Shown piece by piece: positions 24,260 through 36,698 of a DNA stretch of 64,000 nt. A model generated the notes under the pieces. The model made no database searches, was not told where the DNA came from, and saw nothing but the letters and a program-made list of their open reading frames with translations. The translations under genes and the position numbers were made by a program. The DNA lies in contig NOWV01000103.1 of assembly GCA_003344405.1 (NCBI GenBank), positions 1 to 64,000 on the forward strand, given 5' to 3'. Position 1 is the stretch's first letter; each line of letters starts with the position of its first letter. The stretch is from Trichoplax sp. H2. Taxonomy: Eukaryota > Placozoa > Uniplacotomia > Trichoplacea.

Positions 24260-27200
24260 ATGAATGGCCGTCGAGAACATCGTAAAAAAGGCAAAGCTTA
24301 CCGTTGGATCCATCCATCTAGTGTCTTCGAAGATGGTGGTGGAGCTTGTTATACATCTAAAGTAAGTGTTAATTATCGATACTTCTTGATTGCTATTGGA
24401 TCTCCATTTTGAAGGGTGCAAAAGATGATGATCAAGTTGAATTTTACACGCATCATCCAACAATAACAACAAGAGCGCAAGCAAAAAATTAGGGGGGAGG
24501 AGGACGGAAAGAATTGAGCCAGTTGAAAGGAGAAATAGCAGTCTAGATATCATCCAAGGGATAATCGAACTGATTGATGATGGACAAGATGATCATGTTG
24601 GATGGGGTTTATGAATAGAAGAGGGATTTATAGTTAATGGGTTCGATTTGGATTGATAAATTCATGATTCATCATCTCATCGCTTGTCCACCATGCATGT
24701 TTCGCAAGAGTAGCAAGCATGAGTAGAATAGACCTGGAAAATCGTCAAGACAACATGGCAGTAGCTCCATGTCTCTTAATTTTGTAATAGAGTCATACCT
24801 ACTCTAGATGAGATGAGTAATCTTAGTTCATAGCTCTATTGCAGGGAGTCATGGACTCTGTGATAGGGTATCGCTAGTGGACACCTTTGATATTCCTTTT
24901 TCCTTGATGTGTGCACTCTACTCTTGGATATTGCCCAAGCCTGATAAAAAGCCATCTAGGCAATCGACTTGCAAAGTACAGTGTAGTTCTACTTCATGTT
25001 GAATGGGCGAATAAATCCATTGGATAATATCCAACTGCAGTAGCAAATTTTTCATATCCTTTCCAGTAAGTTACAAAGCGTTAAAATCAAGTACACCTTC
25101 ATGATGGATTGCCTTATACGTGTAGTACTTCAAGTTCTACACGACAAAATCGTTTGAATAATTATACTGTAATGAACTGATCTACAGTACATAACTTTTA
25201 ATCCTTCTGGTAAATCTGATCATAAGATTCCTATCCAATGATCAACTTTATTCTACCTTGAACATGATCGACTAGATATGAATCATTCTCGATTACATAT
25301 GGATTGAAATGCAATCTTAAATTGTTCAATTTACTAAGTTTGGCCTTCAACGTAATCCATGCTAGTGATTTTCTACAAGTACAATCATGTCTTCCATTTA
25401 ACCTTAATTTTTGTTTTCACTAACCTACAATTTTATGCAAGCGGATGAAGCCATTTTAAAATACTATAAGAAGATCATCCACTTAATCATTCTATCTTAA
25501 ATTTGATTTCTTCTAGTACATTGGATGCATTCCGATCATCAGTTCTATACGAACCTGTACAGACGAACTTCGCACGGAAATTATTCGGTAAGTGCAAGTA
25601 TACAAGATTTACTGTATATCATGAAATCCTATACGGGTAAAATCATCACCACCCTATCTTTTTTTTATCCAGTCCCATTGCTTTCACCCTAGATACACTT
25701 TATAAATGCTAAGACTAAAAGTGATGCTGTTTAAATTTTTACAAGATCCAAGCAGCATGTTGTACTACGTTTGAAATTTGAAATTTGAATTTTTTTACTG
25801 CACCTAAATCCCCATGTGAATTCTCATCACAATTTCGTCCAAATAGATGAACAATCAATAAGATAAATCATCCATTAAAAAAGATTACCAATGTTTTATT
25901 TTATTGACCATCTAAACACTAGAAACGGAATTGAGTTTTATTGACATACTCGCATAGTAGATACAATTATATGATGAAATGAGGAAAGTATTTGAATTGT
26001 AAATAATTTTCTTGAACTGATCCTGATGTGTAATAGTTACTATTGCAAGACGATGGATACTTCTCATTTAAAACATCCTTAGATACTGTAAGTAACAAAA
26101 AAATAATCAACAACTTGATGTCATCATTCTTATGTCATCGTTGTTCATCTGTGATTGATTTCCATGTAATCCGCTAGCGATGATTCACAAATCTACTCCA
26201 TTGCTTTACCCTATATGAACGTATTCAATCGGACAATGCAGTACTGTCCAAGCCAACCATTCTATTTTTTCCACACCTGGTTCTTCTACCAACTATAACG
26301 CTTACTATAACTATGCAAAATGTAATTAATTGAAGGTAAAAGAATGAAAAGACAAACTAAATGGCAGTAGAAATGTTCATCATCGTCGTATGTAAATGAA
26401 TCAAAAAGATCGAAATACCGCAATGGTTTGATCGCCATCGCTTCATGATATCGATCCAACAGCGACAATGTTTTTACTTATGCTCATTGCTGAATGTCGT
26501 CAAATTATTATTTTTTTTTTATAGAATGACATAAGAGGTCCAATGTTAAAATCAATCAAATTATTGTATGCCAACATAAACAATCCACACTTTTAAAAGG
26601 GCACTGTTAGCTATCTTAATAAAGGAACACATATGTTAAAACATATTTTTGCATCTTTTTCTACTAATCCCTTAATCCATAATTGGCATATTGATCTGTT
26701 ACAAAAAAAAAAATCTGTTAGCCACTTGCTTAGCAACAATATCTTTGACAGCAAATTGGTGATAACTGTTGCCATTGACTATTTGCGAAATAGGTCAAAT
26801 TATGAATATCCATATCCACACTACTATTATACATCGTCTATGTTATAGCGACAGGATTGAATTTAAATATCTAAACCACTAGGTCACTTGTCTTGGATGT
26901 TCTTTCCCGATAATTTCAGGACTGATGATAATTTGGCTTACTGTAATCAACAGTTCTACGGAATTTCATCATTGAATGAATTGCTGCCGGTACAAATCAA
27001 AACTGTCGGCATCGACATAATCAATTTTCTAACGGTGATAGGAACGATAACTCTAGTCTGATAGGCTTACCCGCAAACTACCAACTATATCTAACATATC
27101 GACGACAGTTCATGGCTTGCCTCTCGCCAACAATCACCTATCTTCTGCATTATACTTGTACCGTAGATACAGTAGTTTTCTTTTTGAATTACTTACTACA

Positions 27201-30200
27201 CATACAGTAAACTTAATATATCAAGCTCAATGGCGCTATTAACATGTGATATCCCCTTTTGCAGCATTGATAGTTGAAACAAAAGTAATAGACATAAAAA
27301 TGAGAAAAAAAGTTTCCTTTAAAGTTGTTACTGGAGTAATATTTAAAATATCTCGTATCGATATAGTTGTAGCTGCCAAAGCCATGCGCCTTGAATAATA
27401 TCACAAAATTACTTTTGGAGATAAAAATGAAGAGAAAAATCAGTGATAGACGGATACTACGATATCTAGTATCCTGGCAGATTCGGTTATCGATCAAATA
27501 TGGGAATGGTCAATCCGAGGAGATGACCAACTACAAAATGAGTTTTACATATAGAACGATCATATAGAGAGCAAAAGTGAGAAGCCAAATTGGGGGATGT
27601 ACTGACAAATGCAGTATATGGACCACTGTTGGAATTCCACGCTAGCTAGAGCTGCCAAAGCCATGCGTCTCAAGTCTTGACTAATTTCACAAGATTTCGA
27701 GATTAGCATTCGCATATTAGTCCATGATAGTTTTACGAGTACCCAATTTCTATGTAATGATATAGTTATCCTTGGAAAATAATATTTAGACGTGGATATT
27801 GTACAAGTGTGTAGATTGATAAACAGGATTCGGTTAGAATAAAACTAAACCCAATTCCTCTGATATACAGCACATGTATTCTACAAGATGAATCGATTAC
27901 TTCTTATAGCTACGGGAGTCGCTCAATTTTTAATCCGTCACTGCTCAGTGCTCACAATTATTATTTTAATGCCGCCGATGTATCAATCTTGAATCATTAA
28001 ATTTGTCAAAAGTAATTCGGGACTTTTTTAAAGAAAGAAAAGTGCTTATAAATTGATCCATGTTTCAATTTAACCTTAATGTTCGTATATAGTGATGCCA
28101 TTTCAAAATGCGCGATAGAAACAAAATGTGGCCCGTACAAGGATATGAAAAAACGAAAGGTACTGACAACCTCAACAAATCAATGATCATATAGGCGCAC
28201 CTTCTCTAGTACTAAGCAGTCGAATATAACGCTGAAAAATGAATAGCTACAGCCTTAACCATAGACGTCTTCATAGTTTTCAACTCGAATATTCCTTTAT
28301 ATTATATTTCAATTTAGATGAGCAAGCAAGCAGCAAAGTTTCTCGGCGGTAATCACGATTACAATCAATTGATTGTGCCTATTGCTAAAGTGGATTGACA
28401 AATTAAATAGGATCTTATATATCGTTACTTGGATTACTTAACATCAATCATATTTGATCTTCATTTTCTTAGCTTATGCTAAAAATTCATTTGTTGGTCA
28501 TGAAGTTGGTGTAGCCGTGACTGTAACTCAAGTGATTACTTATGATATCAAGTTAAACGAGGTATGCCATTAGTATATTATGATGCAGTATTCCTAATGA
28601 TGATCAAGTTTTATACTATACTCGTATTGTGCAATAGATGCTAAGCGACTATTTTACAACATCTATACACATGTATTAATTATAATTTCATGTATCAGAG
28701 TATTTTCAATCACAGCGTCAAAGGCATTTCCTACGTTGCTTGCGGTGAAAAGGTTTGAATTTGATATATGTCTCATATTTTTTTATTCAAGTTTACCACA
28801 ATATTTCCTGATAACACTGACCAAAATTTCTATATACAATGATAGGAACAATCTCAGTTTTTAGCCTATGTCGCTAAAGAATCTGCAGACAAAAGATGTA
28901 AGTTTAGACTTGAACGCTCATTTCTGAACAATCTTTTATTATTTGTGTTCAAGCCATAAGATTAAATAAAGAATGATTGGAAATTACTTCGAGACAAATA
29001 AAATTGACATATTTCAATTAATCAAGGCTGCTACGTCTTCTCCTGTGAAAATGACGTTGCTGACTGTTTGGTGGTAACACTTGGTCAAGCTTTTGAATTG
29101 TGTTATAAAAGAACTACCAAACAAGCTAGAGCAAGCGCTCAGCAAGCAGTCGATGGTGAAATTCCAAAGTAGGCCCTGTAGTCCTTATTTTTATATATTC
29201 TATTCGTACCTATCTTTAACTATACTTTTTCATCTTCTCGCAATTTCTATGTGTTAGTAATATGTCTAAGAACAAAGATGTTAATGAGCTGGAATCTCAG
29301 GTACAAAATTTGCCAATTTGTATTGTAAGCAATGCAGCTCTTTCAAGAATGAATTAATAAGAGTATATTGTCCATGTATGTGTAGGCGAAATATATCAAT
29401 GATGATATTATCAGAACGTTAACCAGACAACCGTCAGCTCCTCCTGAGTTACAAACCTCTGTTCCTCCTGAATTGCAAAGCGTTGCTCCTGTTCAATTGC
29501 GAGGCACTGCTCCACCAGATGATCAAAACTTATCGGTAACAAAGTTATAATCAATCAATTACTTCTTAGTAGTAGAGCATAAGTAACTTTTATTTTTAAT
29601 CGAAAAATTAGGTACCACCTAAAGTTTTGCGCAGCCAATCAGCCCATATCGAAACCGAAGTTGCCTTAATCGATTTATCTGTAAGTCATTATAATTTTGA
29701 AGTTATACCAACGTAATATAAGTACCTATGGTATGGCAGTATTTCAATCTCTAATACTTTTATTTAAGCTATCAATATGTTTAATCGATAGGATACGACA
29801 GGAAATATTAATGATAGGTTAAAGGATAGCCATTTAGTTGCTACTAATGATCCATGGGCAGAAGTGATGGCCTCCAATAATCCACAAGATGTTTACATCA
29901 ACACGAGCCCACCGGAATATTATAATATCGTCAATTTTGATGTATGTTATCAACTCATGCAATAATAACATGTTCGATTGATCTTCCTTACTGATGTTCT
30001 ACTTTTTCCATGCATGTTTAGGTTCCATCTCATGTGGCTAATAGTGTCGGTAAATATCAGAATTTACAGTTTACTTTCCTAGAAATAATCATCGTTATTT
30101 ACAGTATATCGATAAGATCTTCGCTACTGAATTCATTAATAGAGTAATAACTTTAATTAATGCAGGGTTAGCAAAACTCCAACGTGAACTCTGGTATCAT

Positions 30201-30613
30201 GGGGGTCTTAGTCGTGGTGATGCGGAGAAACTATTGCAAAAAAATGGTCAATTTCTAGTTCGACAAAGTGTAAACAACCCTATGCAATTTGTATTAAGCG
30301 GCATGATCGATAACGTACCACATCACGTTCTTGTTACTAATGAGCAAGGCATAGTAAGTCAATGGACTGCCCAATGGCTCTCCGATAACAACATCCTTTG
30401 TATACTCAAAATTGCAGTATTCTTTTATTCTGTCTCTGCTAATCTTAATATATTAATCTCACACTTTTGTTATTATCATTGCAGGTTAAAACACAGGACT
30501 ACAAATTTGATAGTGTCAGTCAACTTGTTGAATTTCATCGAAAATCCGATAAACCTTTGGTGTCGCAAACCGATCATCTTTGGCTTAAATTTCCTATTCC
30601 CAGGCAGTGTTAG
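24260..30613 (+). CDS. SHC: SHC adaptor protein (PTB-CH1-SH2)
   Basis: Phosphotyrosine adaptor linking receptor tyrosine kinases to GRB2/Ras. Exons: 24260-24361, 25517-25587, (26178-26220?), 28318-28348, 28473-28561, 28699-28752, 28846-28897, 29027-29168, 29258-29300, 29386-29535, 29612-29680, 29792-29941, 30022-30049, 30166-30353, 30485-30613. Frame demands an extra 3n+1 bases between 25587 and 28318. The 43-nt candidate satisfies this and gives about 446 aa. PTB (about 15-200): RWIHPSSVF, YIGCIPIISSIR, VGHEVGVAVTVTQV, GISYVACGE, QFLAYVAKESADKRCCYVF, and the helix TLGQAFELCYK. The CH1-like linker has a three-fold PPELQ-type repeat (29430-29510), a DPW motif and tyrosines in VYINTS and EYYNIV, both pY-x-N GRB2 sites. 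SH2 (last ~105 aa): ELWYHGGLSRGDAEKLL, FLVRQS (phosphate-binding Arg kept), HHVLV, DSVSQLVEFH. The ATG is the only one that leads directly into RWIHPSSVF. AATAAA lies 27 nt past the stop. Confidence 0.93.
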
Positions 30614-30639
30614 GATCATGGCTAATAGTTTTCCTTCTT

Positions 30640-30645
30640 AATAAA
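30640..30645 (+). promoter_or_regulatory. Candidate poly(A) signal of SHC
   Basis: AATAAA starts 27 nt after the SHC stop codon. The following 30646-32244 is AT-rich, has no recognisable gene and separates the convergent SHC and FAM219 genes. Confidence 0.4.
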
Positions 30646-32244
30646 TAGTAATTTTATTGCTATAAACTTTAACGTGACATGGAAAATTTAGGATTGATAA
30701 CTAGTAAATTTGTACAAATTGTATTTGATCATGCTAGTAATATACGTACATTATTTATCATTACTTTTTTAAAATAATTTACTAGAAATCATTTAGTTGA
30801 TAATGCATGTTACATAATTTGGTCAACTCTATTATTTGTGACATCCTTATACATATAATCGTGTATCAGTAGTACCTATATAGTAAGTAGGTTTACATTA
30901 GTTGCTACATTGCTGATATCAAATATTATCATGGCGTTAAGACTAGTTCAGCCATACTTGCACCGAAGCAATTTCGATATAAATGTTATTAACCATGGCA
31001 AGAAGATGGATACGATACAGCTACACTTAGTTTAACACGGCGGAATGAACCACTTTTAAAGTAAAAATTATCGCTGTTGAAAAGGCTTATTACATGTACT
31101 TACGTCATTGCTTCAACGTTTGTTTGATGGAATGTTAACAACTATGTGCCAAGTCTCAATAACAAATGTTCGTCGTTTACTGATCGTTAAACATTAAAAT
31201 TGTAACTTTGTTTTATTTTGATAGCCCTTTACCAAATAACATAACTATATCCATCCATTCCTCATTTAATTTAGATGGACATTAATGTAATAATCCAAAT
31301 CTTATCATTATGTATTTTACTATTCCATGATGGACATAATAAAGAGTAATAATCAAGTACACTCAACCTTCCTATATATTTTTTTTACCCGAAATGACCC
31401 AAATTGACGTTATGCTTGGTATTTCAATCAAATCCATTAAATGCTATCTTTATAAATATCTCTTCAAGTAGGATCAACTTATAGAACAACGTATAGTACT
31501 TGTAGTTGATTGGTTACCGTAGAAAGGCAAACAAAAATGATTATACAATATTAATAAGCGAAATGAGAGATGACACTGGATAGAACACTGTAAAAGCCGA
31601 TTTAAATGCTATGAAGAATACTTACAGAATATTAATTAGTATTGTCATTACTAGATAAAGAGTAATTAGAAGTCTAGAAAATGGACTTATCCGAATATTT
31701 TTACAACTGCCACAGTTTACTCTTCATACCAACTTACTTGTCGTAGTAACTTCATAAATAATTAATTTATTCAAAGCGTAATTTGAAGAGCGACAAATTA
31801 AACTCAATGCACCGCTTTATCGCTTATAAGTGTTTTTACTGTACAAGTGTTCATAGAAGTAATCCAACAAAAATGATGGTATCGTCTAATAGTAATCACA
31901 ATATTATACCTCATAGTGAACAGTGATGCAGTAAAACCAGTATAGAATATATGATAACAAATAATTTCATGAAATAAAATTTGCATTTTATACAGTTAAT
32001 ATTATTAAATAACAAAGAGCTGACCAAAAAAATTTCCGTGATTACATATGTCCATAATTTATATTAACTACATTCATCATACCAATATACAGTACATTGG
32101 ATTTTAAATGAAATTACGCAATTACTTATGTGCTTGAAGTAACAAATTGTAGCAGCAGAAATCTCTAATTTATTAATCAAAATACATGATCATTGAATAC
32201 TAATAGATTTCTAACAGTTTTTAAAGCATGCAAACCTTGGGGAA

Positions 32245-34161
32245 TTACAATATTATACATGTACAACAAGAACATTTAGAACCCTCTTGTGTTACTACTC
32301 TAGTTGGAAAAAGATCAAATTCTTCATCATCCGTTGCTTCATCCAGTCGAAAACCATCTTTCATTAATTGCTGCTTAATTTCAAAGATCTTAAATAATGA
32401 ACAAAAGGAAAATCGATCTTTCATATTCGATGCCATATATGACATAACACCTTATTCTTATAATTAATTATATAAAATAGGATGTGAGTATAATACTGTA
32501 ACAACACGTTCACGATTATACAAGTAGATAAAAAAACTTACTTCTACAGGTTGCAGCATGGCACTATTGTCGCTTTAATACAAAAATGTAAAAGAATAAT
32601 ATTATTATTTATCTTTATTGAGTAAAATAATTAAAATCTTATCTGATTAACAATTAATTAAAGCGTAGTATTGATGAACACGGAATTGCATTATTTTGAC
32701 GGAATTTATCCGAACTACTGCATGTAGGTAATGCGGAAACGTAAAACATCTGCACGATCTACCAACTAAACCTTAATCAGAAAAACTTTAAATGAATTTC
32801 AACAATCAGTTACATACTTAGCTTCATGATTTAGAAGTTGTTTTCCGTCAATTTTACTATATTTTGGTGGTCTAGCATAAAACAGATATTTAAAATATCA
32901 TCATATAAATCAGTTTTGCTATGAATTAAGATGTAAAAGTATACAAAAACCGATTTATTCAAATAACACTGGCTGCATTGAATACAGGTAATCAATGTAT
33001 AACATAGTATATTCAAGACGTTCAAAATTTTATCACAAATGTAGGGTTATTATAAAGAGCATAGAAAACGATAACATCGCAAGCTACTTCTAGGACAACT
33101 ATCAGTAAATCTTCTCATCGTTTTATTCTCCTATGTTATTTATGTCACATTTTATAATGCAGAATCACTAATATGTTACCAATCCAATGCCTTTAAAAAA
33201 TTAATAAAGTTAAAATAAGTGTATTACAGAATCAATTATAGCTGAAATTAATCTATCTGTACACTAATAAAAAAAAGTAATGGTGATTCAATAAAGTGAC
33301 ATCTTTATCCACTTTATAGCATAATTACCGTATACCGTATACTGTACATATATCACAAAATCTAAAGCTAAGTTCGTAGCTGCTGTTTTGATGCTCGCTC
33401 ATCATTGACAATAATTGCCTAATTTAATCCATTACCTATTTGAACTGCTTTTAGGCAATATTCTCGTTTTCTCTTTACTTTTATCATTATTTAATTTCTT
33501 CGTCATAATCTTATGATCCTCTGTAATTGTTTTAAAAATGGAAGACATTTCTTAACACTATTGATATAAGAATGAGATTCCAAATCGTATAATCTAGAAG
33601 TTATAAAATGATTCTTACACTTTTTTTAAGCCTACACTTTTAAGGTAAATGACAATTTGTACGGTGTTATAAAAGATAGTTACAGTGGTCAAGAATTTTT
33701 GAAGTCATGCTAGGAGTAAGTAATCAAACCACAATATAAATCATACGGACTAAATTTACCTATTATAGCTAAAAGAATCTCTAATCACAGTTACTTATAT
33801 TAAATAATTGGCAAGTTAGTATGCCATAGTTTAAAACGGAAATTTTGCGTTTGCTATACTACATTACTGCGACCACTAAGCATTATTCATTAGCAATATA
33901 ATGCACAATTTGTGAATTACAAGCATTTCCAAGTCATAATCTAATCCATGGCTAGTATTAAGAGATTCTAACTGACTAGGTGTGCTACATAAGAAGTGTG
34001 ATTTTGATCATACTGCATTTGTCATGATACTGTGGATAGCCTGTGATCTATTTATCAATTAGTGGCACCTTACCGATTTGCTGTAATCCATGTGATGGTT
34101 TCATTACTTTTTTAGTTAATTTCTTGACACGACTTTCGCGATTATCGACTTCGAAAAGGAC
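32245..34161 (-). CDS. FAM219: FAM219 family protein, 5' end unresolved
   Basis: Vertebrate FAM219A/B are small proteins of unknown function. Exons: 34161-34074, 33520-33436, 32717-32682, 32572-32542, 32388-32245, giving 127 codons plus stop; all phases agree. The last exon is decisive: KQQLMKDGFRLDEATDDEEF then DLFP, matching the family signature NIQLLKDGYRLDEIPDDEDLDLIPP. The 33.5-kb exon carries KTRILPKSSS, comparable to the family's ARTRLVVPNKGYSS. The first listed exon starts in phase 0 with no ATG, so a start exon lies further upstream (beyond 34161). The protein ends KCSCCTCIIL: five cysteines and a CaaX box (CIIL) of the kind geranylgeranylated by GGTase-I, suggesting membrane attachment. 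The two small middle exons are placed by phase and weak similarity only. Confidence 0.78.
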
Positions 34162-35300
34162 CTTTTAATAAATAAATCATCCAATTCAATCAAATGAGTA
34201 GCAATGTTATCACATTTTATGTAGCTATCCATCCGATTAATTCATAACTGGCTTGACGATAAACTCATTCCACTGTATAATGGTAATAATTTAAACTATG
34301 AAACTTTCATAAAATTAAGCAAGCCATCCATTGCAGGCATGATAACAGGTAAAGTACAGTTTTAGGCTTGTGATTTGACGTATTTTGAATCATCATGGAG
34401 GCATCATGAAAGGGAGAAAATAGCGATGGTGACTGTTTCTATATATCTGAAGTAAATCGATAAGTACGGTTTGCAGTTGCACTGATGTTGTTTACCGTGC
34501 TCGCATGGCGGATGTGAAATTTGTATTTCTGTTTTTAAAATTTACCTGATTAATCATCTAAAAGCTAAATAGCACACTGTTGGTTTGCAATGCCGTAATT
34601 AATTCTTTCAATGTAATTATTTAGGGTACCCCGCATTAGCGTGTCCTGTCAAGGACAAGGTAAAGATTAAAGGTAGCCAATGATAGAATCGCAGAGGTGA
34701 AAAAGATTACTCTATGGATTGAAGTTAAGAAAAACTGTGAATATTACATAGTTAACTGAGACGTACACTATGGCATCTGATCTCTTTTAAGTTTACAAAC
34801 TGCAGCCTACTACAGTACTTTCATAATAACATAAAACTTCAATTCTTGTCAAGTTAGTGATAAGAAAGTTTCATCATGTTCAGTTGATGGGTAAAATGAA
34901 CCAATTATATTATCGTTTTGGAGTCTAAACTTGTTGAAAGGCAATAGAATCCTATTTTAATACTACGAAAATCAATTCTTTTCCAATGATAATGGCTTTC
35001 ACAGATGAAATAGTTTGGTATCAAAGTGATGATAATTGCATATCAATATTTTACCGAAATAATTATTACTCATCATGACAGAATATCCAATGTTCACATC
35101 ATTCATCACCAGGTGAAGGTGAATGATTATTCTAACTGCGGATTGATGATTGATAAAATCAAGATCGAAATGAGTCTGGATGATGATAACTACAGTAGAG
35201 TACATGAAGAAATCATGTTAGCCTAACACGATACCAATCCTGTATAATCTGTCTGCCGACTATGCTCGGCTAGTAAGCGTGTTGATTTTTTCATTTACAA
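34162..35300. other. No assignable gene; possible FAM219 upstream exon
   Basis: The start exon of FAM219 should lie here or beyond. A minus-strand ATG followed by a good donor (MRAR then GTAAAC, near 34500) is in the wrong phase for a direct splice. Both strands have ~66-codon frames at 34999-35226 that overlap each other and look like chance. Confidence 0.3.
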
Positions 35301-35783
35301 GACTTACGAAATGGATGTTAGCCATTTCTATGTCATAAAATAGGATAGCAGATGAGAGCAACATCAAGACACGGTCTACAAATAGTACACAGTCGATAGA
35401 AGGGATTGATTGTAGAAGGAGCAGATATTCCATTCTCTTAATAAGCTACATCAAGTATTGTCAATCGATAGTTTAAATTGAAGATCTTTTCTTCTAACAA
35501 GGTAAACTAGCTCCATTATTACTAAGGGATAGCATAAAATCATTGCCTATAACGTAGCTTTTAAGTATTTTAGAATTACTTCAGCTTGGTGATGGACTAG
35601 CTACGAGTATCCGTGCGTTGTCGTATTGCATTCAAGTATTGGCATTGACTGTTTCTATCGAGAAATAGCATCGTTTGTCGAGTGTAAAGTGCAATCCTAG
35701 CTTGACATAGTCGTATTGCATCCATCTACCACGCTATTCCTCTTTCTATGTATCATTGCAGTAAAACTCTTGTAGGCCATGAA

Positions 35784-36698
35784 TTATATACGCGGCATCC
35801 TACAGCATAGCAATATTACCTCTTCATCGATGTCAGCATCGTCAGCGGTGGATGTTGACGATGTATGGCCATAACTAGCGAATCCTCCGATCAGGTTTAC
35901 GTTGACATTTCCCGTAGGCATTTTCAATATCTCATCCAGGACAAAACTGATCGATTGACAGGACTTTCCAATTCTACCGACATTCAATAATAGATTTTTA
36001 ACTTTGTAATTTCATGAGATGCTTTCAACTGGAGCCTACCTGAAGATGAAATACTGCTGGTCAAGAGAATGAAATCGACAATGTCATAATCCACTTTTAC
36101 TGGCCTACCCCCAAAACAGAATGACGATCAATTTTTCGATCGAGAAGCTTGTACTTACAAGTTCTACCTTAACCCTAGCTAACTCTGCAATGATCAGCAG
36201 GTATTCTCTGTCCAGATCTTTCTTCAAGCCAACTAACCCACTCGAAATGATTTTCCTCCTCAATACTAGCAGCCTTTTTGCAGACTAAAGAATTACTTTG
36301 TTGAAGAATAATGTTGTTGCTACTGCATGGACTAATCCCACTATCGCATGTAGTGTGTAGTCGATCGTGAGTATAGCTTTACTATGGCCAGCGATGGCAG
36401 GCATAAGATCAACTCAATTTGAACCAATCGTTTCTACGACGCCCTGCTAATGGCTTCCTAAATAAATATATTCCAACACCGTCGGTAAGTTAGCGTTGCC
36501 TTAATAGAGTTCTAAGTATAGTTTGAGTATATTAGCCGATGATATTGAATAGGGATATGCTAATAGTTTGCTAATATAGTATGCTAATGATGTCATAATA
36601 ACGTCATCATTGCTTCTCGGTGGCAGAAGATTAATTGACCTCGGTTCGATATCAACAGAACGAGAAGTAGGAGTGCTTGGCCTTGCAAATGGATTCAT
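35784..36698 (-). other. Cluster of possible coding exons, unrecognised
   Basis: Three minus-strand segments look more protein-like than background. 36698 downward starts at an ATG (MNPFARPSTPTSRSVDIEPR) with a possible donor after EPR. About 36288-36160 is open in two frames, one containing EEENHFEWVSWLEERSGQ and the other VGLKKDLDREYLLIIAELAR, with a strong donor GTAAGT. 35987-35784 reads SISFVLDEILKMPTGNVNVN, then LIGGF, and ends in an acidic tail before GTAATA. I could not join them with consistent phases and recognise no family. They could be exons of one real gene, a decayed gene, or chance. Confidence 0.25.

Noticed and set aside
24131-24553. 140-codon minus-strand frame
   Set aside because: It lies antisense to the SHC promoter and first exon and is a shadow frame.
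35784-35987. NTAN1 (N-terminal asparagine amidase) identity for the LIGGF-containing exon
   Set aside because: Only the LIGGF pattern matches; the catalytic TTC region and downstream conserved blocks were not found on either side.
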